Positions 8,716 to 17,213 of a stretch of 64,000 bases of DNA are shown here, one piece after another (the stretch's first letter is position 1; each line of letters opens with the position of its first letter). The notes under the pieces were generated by a model that saw only the letters and a list, made by a program, of their open reading frames with translations, did not search any database and was not told the origin of the DNA. A program made the translations under genes and the position numbers. Source of the stretch: Natranaerobius thermophilus JW/NM-WN-LF (GTDB lineage Bacteria > Bacillota > Natranaerobiia > Natranaerobiales > Natranaerobiaceae); the NCBI RefSeq assembly GCF_000020005.1, contig NC_010718.1, positions 1,697,695 through 1,761,694 of the forward strand. The letters are read 5' to 3'.

Positions 8716-8991
8716 TCACCTCTCCCCTCCTTTAAATATAATTAAATAATCAACATCTTAATTTCAGATTGGCTTATCCCTCCTGTTTTTCTATTAATCG
8801 CATTTACCAGACCACTAAATATATATTTATATTAATGGACAATTATTCTTGCTTGATTAAAATCTTATAAATATAAATTTTAATTTAGAACAAAATTTAT
8901 AAAATCTCATTTAATCTCGAAAAGTTAACAAATTTTTTCCCCTCTACATAAAGTGAATTATTACAATTTATATGTATGGAGGGGGAACTAA

Positions 8992-10290
8992 ATGATAAGA
9001 GATAGTGCTTGGATACCAAATTACAATTATAAATTATGCCCCAAGTTAAAAAATGAGCTATACGAGAATTATAAGCCATCTAAGATGGTGCCTACTGTTT
9101 TTTACAATTCATATAAGCAGATAAAGAAAAAAATTCGTAAGTTTCCTGTGATCGTACAAGTTAAATTTACTAAGGATAATCTGACAATTATGGACCAAGT
9201 AGCAAGTCTGGCTCAATGTCGTATTAAGAAGAAATATTATACTATTTTCTCTTTTTCTACCGACCTCACTGAAGTGCAATTAAAGAAATTGCTTGCAGAT
9301 GACAAAGTTATTAAAGTTTGGTACGACGGCGAAGTCACTGGATTACTCGAAAAAGCTTCTAAAACAGTAAATGCCAATAAACTGTGGGATTTAGAATTGA
9401 CTGGAGAGAAAGTTACAATTGCTGTCTTGGATACTGGTGTTTATGAACATCCTTGTTTTGAAAATAGAATCAAAAAGTTTCGGGATTTCGTAAATAATGG
9501 CAAGAAAACTTACGATGACAACGGGCACGGAACTCATGTAGCAGGTTGCATTGCTAGCAAACAAAATGAAGATTTTGGAGGGGTAGCCCCAAAGGCTGAA
9601 ATTGTAGGAGTAAAAGTTTTAAACAAACTTGGGTCTGGCAGACTTTCAAATGTTTTAGATGGAATCCAATGGTGTATTGAAAACAAAGAAAATCTAAACT
9701 TACAAATTATGAATTTATCCCTTGGTTTTCCTACTCAAGAGTCTTACCGTGACGATCCTCTTTGCCAAATGGTTGAAAAGGCTTGGGAAGCAGGTATTGT
9801 TGTCTGCGCTGCTGCCGGCAACAGCGGACCAGATAACGAAACTATAAATTCGCCAGGTATTCATCCTCAGATTATTACTGTTGGTGCTTCAAATGATAGG
9901 AATGCTGATTATCCCGAAGATAATATAATAGCTGATTTTTCAAGTCGTGGACCCACTAGAGATGGTCACAAAAAACCCGATGTAGTCGCCCCTGGAGTTG
10001 ACATAGTTTCATTAAGATCTCCAAGTTCATTCCTAGATAAAGTTGAACCAGGTTCTAGAATAGGTGAAGATCGTTTCATCTTCTCTGGAACTTCTATGGC
10101 TACTCCTATTTGTGTGGGAGCTATAGCACAACTACTTCATTATAATAAAGACCTTGAGCCAGATGAGATAAAGTCATTGTTGATGGGTAATGCCAGGGAA
10201 ATTCCCGGTGTGAATAGAGAAAGTCAAGGTACAGGTATCATAGATTCCAAAGAAATTCAAAGCAATATCAGGGAATTTTCTGATAGTTGA
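8992..10290 (+). CDS. Subtilisin-like serine protease (S8), no signal peptide
   Basis: This is an S8 peptidase with the full catalytic triad: Asp147 in VLDTGV, His179 in NGHGTH and Ser368 in SGTSMATP, with the oxyanion Asn277 in AAGNSGP. About 120 residues precede the catalytic domain and probably act as an inhibitor-type propeptide; there is no hydrophobic signal, so it may act inside the cell, mother cell or forespore. Length is 432. The ATG is preceded by GGAGGGG. It is divergent from spoIVA and 85 bases before a LysM gene on the same strand, a setting that suggests a role in spore formation, for example processing of coat or cortex proteins. That role is inferred from position only. Confidence 0.88.
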   Translation: MIRDSAWIPNYNYKLCPKLKNELYENYKPSKMVPTVFYNSYKQIKKKIRKFPVIVQVKFTKDNLTIMDQVASLAQCRIKKKYYTIFSFSTDLTEVQLKKLLADDKVIKVWYDGEVTGLLEKASKTVNANKLWDLELTGEKVTIAVLDTGVYEHPCFENRIKKFRDFVNNGKKTYDDNGHGTHVAGCIASKQNEDFGGVAPKAEIVGVKVLNKLGSGRLSNVLDGIQWCIENKENLNLQIMNLSLGFPTQESYRDDPLCQMVEKAWEAGIVVCAAAGNSGPDNETINSPGIHPQIITVGASNDRNADYPEDNIIADFSSRGPTRDGHKKPDVVAPGVDIVSLRSPSSFLDKVEPGSRIGEDRFIFSGTSMATPICVGAIAQLLHYNKDLEPDEIKSLLMGNAREIPGVNRESQGTGIIDSKEIQSNIREFSDS

Positions 10291-10375
10291 GATAACATTA
10301 GTTTCCTTCATCAGAAAAAGTTCACTATTCAAAAGTGAATAGCATAGTTTGTAATAAAAATCAGGAGGTGATTTT

Positions 10376-10999
10376 TTGAGTAGACACTGGAAAGAACGTG
10401 GACGCAGGAAGCCACCTGAGTGTCCAGGTTTCATTTACACGGTTAGACCTACTGATACACTTTTTAAAATAGCCCGACGGTTTTGCGTAGATTTAGACCG
10501 TTTAATTGAATTAAATCCTCAAATTGATGATCCAGATTTAATTTTTCCAGGAGATCAAATTTGCATCCCAAAGAAAGTAGAAGATAGAATTCCTAAAGTT
10601 GAAGACGTTGAATTCTTTGATAAGAAAAAACGCGAATTACCAGAAAAAAGAAATCGTGTCCTCTTAGCTCCAAAAACTATTGTAAAAGCCACCTTTTCCA
10701 TTCCAGTAGATGAAGCGTTTTTACTGTTTACTCCAGAACAAGAAGATACAGAATTAATTCAAGCAGTTACCGTTGATGAAGAAAGGCAGGTTAAATTCTT
10801 CTGGAAGGTACCGAAAGGTATTAAAGGGGTAGTTTTCGTTATCGGATGTGCTAATCAAGTTTGTGGCAGATCAGAGGATATACCAGTTATATCAAAACGC
10901 CGAAGAAGAAGGAAACCATACTCCGCCGGTGAAGAGAATTATCAAGATGAAATAGAAATAGACGAAAGTGAATACTTTGAAGACGATGAAGAATATTAA
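10376..10999 (+). CDS. LysM-domain protein, possibly spore-associated
   Basis: A single LysM domain is seen at about residues 20-65 (YTVRPTDTLFKIARRF through GDQICIPK), binding peptidoglycan or related glycans. The rest is a beta-rich region of unknown type (about 95-165) with two cysteines, followed by a basic RRRRRKP patch and a very acidic tail. There is no signal peptide, as in SafA/SpoVID-type spore proteins that carry LysM and are made in the mother cell. The start is TTG, fixed by the perfect AGGAGGTGAT immediately upstream. It follows the subtilase on the same strand, probably in one transcript, and ends at a strong terminator. A coat or cortex interface function is plausible but unproven. 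Confidence 0.75.
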   Translation: MSRHWKERGRRKPPECPGFIYTVRPTDTLFKIARRFCVDLDRLIELNPQIDDPDLIFPGDQICIPKKVEDRIPKVEDVEFFDKKKRELPEKRNRVLLAPKTIVKATFSIPVDEAFLLFTPEQEDTELIQAVTVDEERQVKFFWKVPKGIKGVVFVIGCANQVCGRSEDIPVISKRRRRRKPYSAGEENYQDEIEIDESEYFEDDEEY

Positions 11000-11003
11000 T
11001 TAC

Positions 11004-11034
11004 AAAAAGCCCATCTCAAAGAGATGGGCTTTTT
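11004..11034. terminator. Bidirectional terminator between convergent genes
   Basis: AAAAAGCCCATCTC and GAGATGGGCTTTTT pair around AAA, with a T run in both readings. It serves the LysM gene on the plus strand and gpsA on the minus strand. Confidence 0.92.
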
Positions 11035-11065
11035 AATGTCTAACTCTAAAACTCTACACTTTAGA

Positions 11066-12112
11066 TTACTCTTCCCATAATTCCCAATCAACTACTTCTT
11101 CCATTTCATTAGTTCTCACTCTTTCCATCAAACTGCTAACTCCATATTCAGGAGACTTATCGTGAAAAAGGATATTATAAATTTCTTTGGTAATAGGCAT
11201 TTCAGTACCTGTTTTCTCAGCCAAATAATAAGCGGCTTTTGTAGTCTTCACACCTTCAACTACCATATTAGTAGTTGCTAGGATGTCTTCTAGTTTTTTA
11301 CCACTTCCCAAAAGCTTTCCTGCTCTTCGATTACGTGAATGATCACTTGTACATGTAACTATTAAATCACCGATACCAGATAAACCCGCAAAAGTCATAG
11401 GACGTGCACCTTGAGTTATTCCCAACCGCGATATTTCGTAAATCCCTCTAGTCATAAAAGCAGCTTTAGTGTTATCCCCGAAACCAAGCCCATCGGAAAT
11501 TCCTGAACCTAAAGCCATAATATTTTTTAGAGCTCCTCCCATTTCCACTCCAATGACATCGGGATTTGTATAAACTCTAAATCTAGAACTCATAAAAATA
11601 CCTTGTAATTTTTCAGCCACAGAGCGTTTTTTTGATGCGATCACAGTAGCTGATGGTATTTCTTTGCTGACTTCTTCAGCATGATTTGGACCTGATAAAA
11701 CTGCAATTCTAGAATTATCTCCTTTAAATAAAGTATCTGCTAAAACTTGACTCATGGTATGTAAAGTTTCGATCTCAAACCCTTTAGAGGCGCTTATTAT
11801 CAAGGTATCATCTTCTAGAAACTGTTTAACTTGTTCAGCAGTCTCGCGCATTGCATGGGTCGGAACTACAAAAATTAAAACTTGTTTATCTTTTACAGCT
11901 TGTTCAAGTTCATAAGTCACTTGTATATTTTCAGGAAGCTTTATATTCGGTAAATACTCTTTGTTTTCCCTAGTAGCTGTAAGAGTTTCACACAATTCTT
12001 CACGTCTAGTCCACAAAGTTACTGAGTGATTATTTTTTGCTAATAAGATAGATAAGGCCGTACCCCAACTTCCTGAACCAATAACTCCAATTCTTTCCCT
12101 AAACACAGACAC
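11066..12112 (-). CDS. gpsA: Glycerol-3-phosphate dehydrogenase [NAD(P)+]
   Basis: Makes sn-glycerol 3-phosphate from dihydroxyacetone phosphate for phospholipid synthesis. The Rossmann start IGVIGSGSWGTALS (about 8-21) carries the GxGxxG motif. The substrate domain contains the catalytic Lys in GGALKNI and the helix NTKAAFMTRG that is diagnostic for GpsA. The length of 348 is slightly above average. The GTG start overlaps the region of the plsY stop, two bases apart, so plsY and gpsA are coupled. The next enzyme, PlsY, uses its product. It is the last gene of a long minus-strand array and ends at the shared terminator. Confidence 0.96.
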   Translation of the reverse strand: MSVFRERIGVIGSGSWGTALSILLAKNNHSVTLWTRREELCETLTATRENKEYLPNIKLPENIQVTYELEQAVKDKQVLIFVVPTHAMRETAEQVKQFLEDDTLIISASKGFEIETLHTMSQVLADTLFKGDNSRIAVLSGPNHAEEVSKEIPSATVIASKKRSVAEKLQGIFMSSRFRVYTNPDVIGVEMGGALKNIMALGSGISDGLGFGDNTKAAFMTRGIYEISRLGITQGARPMTFAGLSGIGDLIVTCTSDHSRNRRAGKLLGSGKKLEDILATTNMVVEGVKTTKAAYYLAEKTGTEMPITKEIYNILFHDKSPEYGVSSLMERVRTNEMEEVVDWELWEE

Positions 12113-12114
12113 AA

Positions 12115-12726
12115 CTACTCACCCCCATTTTCTCGAACATTTGCATTCTCTTTTTCATTAAGCTTACGTTCAGTTCCTGCTAATAACCTTTTGATATTAG
12201 GTATATGTCTGATAATGGCCATAATGCTCATAACAAATGCAAAGATAACATATGCAATGGGATTACCGTATAAATACATTACAAAGGGAAAAATTACAGC
12301 CCCTGTGACAGAGCCCAGGGATACATACTTAGTAATTATGATAGGTATAACACCAATTAAAACAACTGTTAAAAATACCTGCCAAGATAATCCAACCATA
12401 ATACCTATACTGGTGGCTATACCTCGTCCACCATGAAATTTGAAAAAGATAGGCCAGTTATGTCCTATTATCACTGCGATCCCAGATATGACCACCAATA
12501 GAGACGATAATTCCAATGCTTGAGCAATGGTGATTATTATATACCCTTTAAATCCATCAATAATCAGGGTCATTATTGCTTCTTTTTTTCCTAAAGTACG
12601 TAGTACATTAGTAGCTCCTGCATTTTTGCTACCATAATTGCGAATATCGATTCCTTGAGTTAATTTTCCTATTATATAACCACCGGGTATAGACCCTAAT
12701 AAATAGGCTAAAAGAATTAACCACAT
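12115..12726 (-). CDS. plsY: Acyl-phosphate:glycerol-3-phosphate acyltransferase
   Basis: Membrane acyltransferase that transfers an acyl chain from acyl-phosphate to glycerol 3-phosphate, the first step of phosphatidic acid synthesis. The protein has about five membrane segments and the three PlsY motifs: LGSIPGGYIIGK near the N-terminus, the NAGATNVLR loop, and GHNWPIFFKFHGGRGIATS in the middle. Length (203) is normal, with a polar C-terminal tail. AGGAGG precedes the ATG. It lies four bases downstream of der and two bases before gpsA, an arrangement shared by many Firmicutes. Confidence 0.95.
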   Translation of the reverse strand: MWLILLAYLLGSIPGGYIIGKLTQGIDIRNYGSKNAGATNVLRTLGKKEAIMTLIIDGFKGYIIITIAQALELSSLLVVISGIAVIIGHNWPIFFKFHGGRGIATSIGIMVGLSWQVFLTVVLIGVIPIIITKYVSLGSVTGAVIFPFVMYLYGNPIAYVIFAFVMSIMAIIRHIPNIKRLLAGTERKLNEKENANVRENGGE

Positions 12727-12730
12727 TTTA

Positions 12731-14053
12731 TTACCTCCTCTGTTTCACTCTTTCTAGGATGCGAATAGGAGTTCCTTCAAATCCAAAAGCCCTTCTTAAT
12801 TGATTCTGAAGATATCTCTTATAAGAATTTTTCATTAGTTCTGGATTGTTAACAAACAATACAAAAGTTGGAGGCCGTGTACGCACTTGGGTAGCATAAT
12901 ATATTTTTAATCTTTTTCCCTTTTTAGATGGCGGTGGAGTATAATTGACGGCATCCTCAATGACACGGTTTACATCAGCAGTGGTTATCCTTTTACTGTG
13001 TTCTTTTGATACTTTATCAATTACAGGAAATATTTTCTCAACATTTTTACCAGTTTGAGCAGATAAAAACATTATCGGTGCATAATTAACACTAGGTAGC
13101 TCTAGCCTGACTGTTTCATAATACTTGTCACCAGCTTTACCATCTTTTTCAATGGCATCCCATTTATTTAATAGGATTATTAAACCTTTCCCTTTTTCTT
13201 CAGCTAAGCCGGCAATTTTTTTATCTTGTTCTAAAATTCCTTTAGTAACATCAATTAATAACAATGCAATATTACTTCTTTCCATTCCTTTGATACTTCT
13301 AATGACACTATACTTTTCTAACCTTTCATCAATTTTAGATTTTTTCCTCAACCCTGCTGTGTCAATAAAGACATACTTTTGGTCTTCCCTTTCAATAACA
13401 GTGTCAATTGCGTCTCTAGTTGTACCAGGCATATTACTAACAATCAAACGTTCTTTATTCAAGATCTTATTAATCAGAGAAGACTTCCCTACATTTGGTC
13501 TACCAATTACAGAGAGCATAATATCGTCTTCATGATAATTTAGTTCTTCGTATTCCTGTTCCGGTAACAATTCAACAATTTCATCCAGTAATTGGCCGGT
13601 ATTTGTACCATGCAATGCTGATATTGATATTACTTGTTCAAAACCAAGTTGATAAAATTCCATAGCATATTGGTCGTAGTTTCCTTCACTTTTGTTGACA
13701 GCGACAAGGACGGGTTTTTTGGTTTTTCTTAAAGTAGCAGCCACCTCTTCATCAGCTGGAGTTATTCCATCTCGTCCATCTGTCACAAAAACAATTACAT
13801 CTGCCTCATCAATAGCAACTTCAGCTTGTATAACAACCTGTTTTAAAATGTCATCTTCCTCGTCAAAAATTCCCCCAGTGTCTATTAGATTAAAAGAATG
13901 TCCACTCCATTCACCTTTACCGTCTATTCGATCTCTAGTAACTCCAGGGGTATCGTCTACAATGGAAATTCTCTGACCAACAATTCTATTAAATAGAGCA
14001 GATTTACCTACATTAGGTCTTCCTACTAAAGCTACTGTAGCTTTTACTGACAT
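12731..14053 (-). CDS. der: Ribosome assembly GTPase Der (EngA)
   Basis: Der has two tandem GTPase domains and a C-terminal KH-like domain and is needed for 50S subunit maturation. The first P-loop GRPNVGKS is at about 11-18, with DTPGVTRD and DTGG following; the second GRPNVGKS is near 185, with NMPGTTRD and NKWD. The KH-like part ends in a basic tail, as usual. I start at the ATG at 14053 because AAGGAG stands nine bases upstream; an in-frame TTG three codons earlier touches that site and is unlikely. Length becomes 440, the family norm. It follows the DUF512 gene closely, and plsY-gpsA follow it, as in related bacteria. Confidence 0.96.
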   Translation of the reverse strand: MSVKATVALVGRPNVGKSALFNRIVGQRISIVDDTPGVTRDRIDGKGEWSGHSFNLIDTGGIFDEEDDILKQVVIQAEVAIDEADVIVFVTDGRDGITPADEEVAATLRKTKKPVLVAVNKSEGNYDQYAMEFYQLGFEQVISISALHGTNTGQLLDEIVELLPEQEYEELNYHEDDIMLSVIGRPNVGKSSLINKILNKERLIVSNMPGTTRDAIDTVIEREDQKYVFIDTAGLRKKSKIDERLEKYSVIRSIKGMERSNIALLLIDVTKGILEQDKKIAGLAEEKGKGLIILLNKWDAIEKDGKAGDKYYETVRLELPSVNYAPIMFLSAQTGKNVEKIFPVIDKVSKEHSKRITTADVNRVIEDAVNYTPPPSKKGKRLKIYYATQVRTRPPTFVLFVNNPELMKNSYKRYLQNQLRRAFGFEGTPIRILERVKQRR

Positions 14054-14068
14054 TTTTATCAACTCCTT

Positions 14069-15433
14069 CTAGAGGCCAGTATAGTAAAAATCTCTTAGGG
14101 TCTTTACAAATTTTTCACCGTTAACAGGAACAATTATAGTTTTAATATCTAGCTCTGTTTCCAGGGCCTCAATAGACAAATCATCTAAAAAAACATTTTC
14201 TCCGTCCTTTAACATAACATTAGGTATCAATAATGGTGTTTGTATCTCCCCTTTTTCTAACTTGGGTTTAATTTGATCAATTATATCCCTGCCTGTTACT
14301 AGTCCAGCCACAGTTACCTGGGGACCAAAAAAGTTATTATTGATGGGGATAATTTTAAGGCTTGTTTCTCCCCAGCTGTTTTCAATTTGTGTGATAATAT
14401 TTTGCATAATCTGTTCACCTAGTTCTCCTGTGACAACAGTGCCTGTGACAGTTTCTTTAACTTTCATGTTATCCTGGCAAGTTAGACTGTTTAATGATTC
14501 TCTAACTTCCTGTTCAAATTTTCTTATCAATCCTACACCATTATCAATTTGCGGAAAATTTTCATAATCTTGATTTGATGGTAATTCATGTCCTGCCATT
14601 AAATAGAACTCGTCTGCTAAAAATACAAATCGAGTGCCTAGATTCATTAGTAATTGGTTTTGCAGGGCTTCAACTTGTTGGATAACTTCTTGTGACTGTT
14701 CGGATGTTACAGGCCTTAAAGTAGTATTTCCCTCTCTATGCTTTGTTAAACCTACAGGTACTACTGCTAGGCTTTGAAATTCAGGATAATAGTTTGATAA
14801 ATCTACTATTGTTTTCTCAAGCTCTTTTCCATCATTAACACCAGGACACATTACAATCTGCCCGTGTATTTCAATGCCAGCATTTTTGAGTTTGGATAGA
14901 TAATTATTAATTTGAGATGCTCTAGGATTGTTAAGCATATACTGCCTTAACTCAGGGTTGGTAGTATGAACAGATATAAACATAGGTGATATCCTATAGT
15001 TAACAAGTCTTTCTAATTCCGTTTCATTAATATTTGTCAAAGTTATATAATTGCCATGAAAAGGGCTCAATCTGTAATCATCATCTTTGACATATAAACT
15101 TTTACGCATACCACTGGGTAGCTGATTTACAAAACAAAAAATACAGTTATTCTGGCAGTTCTTTATTGGCGAGATAGTCGGAGAATCAAAAATTAATCCT
15201 AATGGCTCGTCAAACTCCTTATCTATTTCAATTAACCAATTTTCACCTGAATCTTTTTCAATTAAAATTTCAATAAAATCATCACTAGTCAAAAAATAAT
15301 AATCTAAAATATCTTTAATTTCGCATTCATTAATACTTATCAGTGCATCTCCAGGTTTGATTCCAACTTCTTTAGCTATTGACTCATTCCAAACTTCTGA
15401 GATTATATGTTTTTTCGTAGTGTCATTACTCAT
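14069..15433 (-). CDS. DUF512 radical-SAM protein with PDZ-like N-terminus
   Basis: Residues about 10-75 form a PDZ-like module (GIKPGDALISINE). Then a radical-SAM-like core starts with the cysteine cluster C-x3-C-x2-C in CQNNCIFCF, expected to hold a 4Fe-4S cluster. The C-terminal half corresponds to DUF512, with the VPVGLTKHR segment and a GELGEQI-type nucleotide-binding-like loop. Length (454) is typical. The reaction is not known; the family is broadly found in anaerobic Firmicutes and cyanobacteria and often lies next to der. Here it is 15 bases before der, so a link to translation or ribosome assembly may be considered, but this is only context. Confidence 0.85.
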   Translation of the reverse strand: MSNDTTKKHIISEVWNESIAKEVGIKPGDALISINECEIKDILDYYFLTSDDFIEILIEKDSGENWLIEIDKEFDEPLGLIFDSPTISPIKNCQNNCIFCFVNQLPSGMRKSLYVKDDDYRLSPFHGNYITLTNINETELERLVNYRISPMFISVHTTNPELRQYMLNNPRASQINNYLSKLKNAGIEIHGQIVMCPGVNDGKELEKTIVDLSNYYPEFQSLAVVPVGLTKHREGNTTLRPVTSEQSQEVIQQVEALQNQLLMNLGTRFVFLADEFYLMAGHELPSNQDYENFPQIDNGVGLIRKFEQEVRESLNSLTCQDNMKVKETVTGTVVTGELGEQIMQNIITQIENSWGETSLKIIPINNNFFGPQVTVAGLVTGRDIIDQIKPKLEKGEIQTPLLIPNVMLKDGENVFLDDLSIEALETELDIKTIIVPVNGEKFVKTLRDFYYTGL

Positions 15434-15544
15434 ATATTATCACCTTCAACCTTCTTATTCTTGTAAATTTTATTTTATATTTGCCATCAACTGTCAGTAA
15501 GCTATATTAGATTATCCTACAATTAAAATTGTGAGTCAAGAAAA

Positions 15545-15570
15545 AAGAAGAGGTTATTGAACCTCTTCTT
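15545..15570 (-). terminator. Terminator overlapping the DUF3189 stop codon
   Basis: AAGAAGAGGTT and AACCTCTTCTT form an 11-base stem with a four-base loop, followed on the minus strand by TTTTTTC. The stop codon of the DUF3189 gene lies in the hairpin. It separates the YIEGIA/spoIIP set from DUF512-der-plsY-gpsA. Confidence 0.88.
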
Positions 15571-16033
15571 GTGTATTACCCAGTAATTCTTGGCGTGTAT
15601 TATGAACAGTTTTTTCTATATCTTGATAGGCTTTTAATGACCCCCTGATTACCAATGGTCTACCTATACTGGTGAGATTTAATCTTTGGCTGGTGTACCC
15701 ACCTATTCTCATCATTAAATTTACACAAGGTAAAGTGTTTACAAATTTCAGTTCACCTGAGTCAAGTCCGTATTTTTCCATAACATCTATTATGGCATTT
15801 TTAACAACATGAGAGTTATTTTTCATGCCACAGGAATAAATTTCGTTTTGCTGTTCATCCTCACCAAAGAAATGTAAACGACCTGGAATGATATTTTTAG
15901 GGCTGTCAAAAATTCTGATAGAGTCCAATTCATCTATATCGGGTATTGAACCTTGAGGCAATAAACCCACATGAATTGCAGCAGCTATCACAGAAGAATG
16001 AGTACCTCCAAAACAATGATAGACTATTTTCAT
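15554..16033 (-). CDS. DUF3189 family protein
   Basis: A conserved protein of spore-forming Firmicutes that matches my memory of DUF3189: it opens with MKIVYHCFGGTHSS, followed by an IHVGLLPQGSIP segment. No enzyme motif is evident, although the HCFGGTHSS start is rich in possible catalytic or metal-binding residues. I choose the ATG at 16033, with GGTGAT upstream, giving 159 residues; an in-frame TTG four codons earlier has no good site. It lies 71 bases after the small YIEGIA-partner gene and ends at its own terminator. Function is unknown; its company with spore genes suggests a sporulation role. Confidence 0.75.
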   Translation of the reverse strand: MKIVYHCFGGTHSSVIAAAIHVGLLPQGSIPDIDELDSIRIFDSPKNIIPGRLHFFGEDEQQNEIYSCGMKNNSHVVKNAIIDVMEKYGLDSGELKFVNTLPCVNLMMRIGGYTSQRLNLTSIGRPLVIRGSLKAYQDIEKTVHNTRQELLGNTQEEVQ

Positions 16034-16104
16034 GTTATCACCCAAACTTTCACATTTAATTTTTGTTTGATTGTTTGGACTGTTTCTGTTAAATCAAATA
16101 TAAA

Positions 16105-16287
16105 TCAACTAGAAATTATTAAAACACCATTATCCAAACTATGTACTATTCCTCGAGTAATTCTGGCAACTATTCTTGCTGTTCTTTCAGCATCCTCTTT
16201 AGAATTTTCATAGAAAATCGGAATGGTTCCACTAGAAACTTTTTCCGGGTATATAGTCACTAAAGCAACAATAATGTTTTCTCTCAT
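16105..16287 (-). CDS. Small partner protein of the YIEGIA membrane protein
   Basis: This 60-residue protein overlaps the stop of the YIEGIA gene by four bases (ATGA), so the two are translationally coupled. It has no membrane segment. The sequence MRENIIVALVTIYPEK, with a C-terminal hydrophobic VLIISS strand, fits the small family described as the capping complex subunit for YIEGIA, as far as I remember. A stoichiometric complex with the larger protein is the likely role. It is easily missed in automatic annotation because of its length, but the coupling and the AGGGA site support it. Confidence 0.75.
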   Translation of the reverse strand: MRENIIVALVTIYPEKVSSGTIPIFYENSKEDAERTARIVARITRGIVHSLDNGVLIISS

Positions 16288-17213
16288 TTGTCATTCCCTG
16301 CCTTATAACCAGGTCTTGATTTCAAAGGATAGCGTAGAGCACTTTCTAATATTGGAACATATTTAACTGCTTCAATTAAATAATCAGGATTTCCCTCTAG
16401 TGGGATGATAACCATAGCTAATCTCCCAGTATCTAGATCTCTCCGGATAACAGGAGTAAACTCTTCGGTATTTACATCTTTATAGACTCCTAGCATTGAA
16501 GCCACATCATGAACAATTGCCATTCTTTGACCAGTATTGGTAAGTGTAGCACCGGCATTGTCGTTCTTAGGTGTTATGATTAAGCCAAATCCTTTATTTA
16601 AAATGGTTTCTTGAACCTGAGAATCACCGTAATTAACCATTGGAATATCTTCAACAAATAGTAGTGAATCGTCAAAAGATAGCTCTCCTAATTGAATATC
16701 AGCAAAATCTCCAACTTTTTTACCTCTCATAATTCTGAATGTGGCCAAAGTAGCAGAAACTCCTATAATCCCGCCAATTAAGGAGCTTACTGTCAAATAA
16801 GTAGCAGTACTAGTTAACAAGGCAGCAGCCATAACCAGATAATTCCTGGCTTCAAAAACTTTAGAAATTCCTTCTATATATTGATTTCCTCTTGGAACTA
16901 ATTCTGTACTTTCTAAGTTAGTTAGAGTTTCTCTTTCCATATTTCTTATTTCTCTGAACTGTTGAGCTGCTAGAGCCAAAAAGGTTACTGCTGTGTATTC
17001 TTCTTCCAAAAGTGCAGGAATAGCTACTGCTCCTAAAAAGGCTGCAACGAATCCTAGTGATAAATGAATGACATTACCATGGGGATAGGATGGATATATG
17101 CGAAAGTCCGATCTTAGTAATATGTAACGAGCCCCTGTACCGATAACTGTACCTAATGCTATTGCTTGGAGTTGTATTTCTATTTCAGGAATCATCATCC
17201 TCAACCCGGTCAT
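16284..17213 (-). CDS. YIEGIA family membrane protein
   Basis: The name-giving motif appears here as QYIEGISKVFEARNY (about residues 112-126). Two N-terminal hydrophobic segments (about 12-30 and 50-70) and another hydrophobic region at about 128-160 suggest a polytopic membrane domain, followed by a soluble C-terminal domain of about 130 residues. The family is restricted to spore formers; I believe B. subtilis YphB (SeaA, spore envelope assembly) belongs to it, which I could not verify. It overlaps spoIIP by 29 bases upstream and its small partner by four bases downstream. ATGs at 17213 and 17198 are both possible; neither has a perfect ribosome binding site. Confidence 0.82.
   Translation of the reverse strand: MTGLRMMIPEIEIQLQAIALGTVIGTGARYILLRSDFRIYPSYPHGNVIHLSLGFVAAFLGAVAIPALLEEEYTAVTFLALAAQQFREIRNMERETLTNLESTELVPRGNQYIEGISKVFEARNYLVMAAALLTSTATYLTVSSLIGGIIGVSATLATFRIMRGKKVGDFADIQLGELSFDDSLLFVEDIPMVNYGDSQVQETILNKGFGLIITPKNDNAGATLTNTGQRMAIVHDVASMLGVYKDVNTEEFTPVIRRDLDTGRLAMVIIPLEGNPDYLIEAVKYVPILESALRYPLKSRPGYKAGNDK

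Noticed and set aside
8716..8991. Sigma-E promoter for spoIIVA-type expression or a plus-strand promoter for the subtilase
   Set aside because: Several partial matches exist in this AT-rich gap, but none had both boxes at the proper spacing, so no promoter is claimed.
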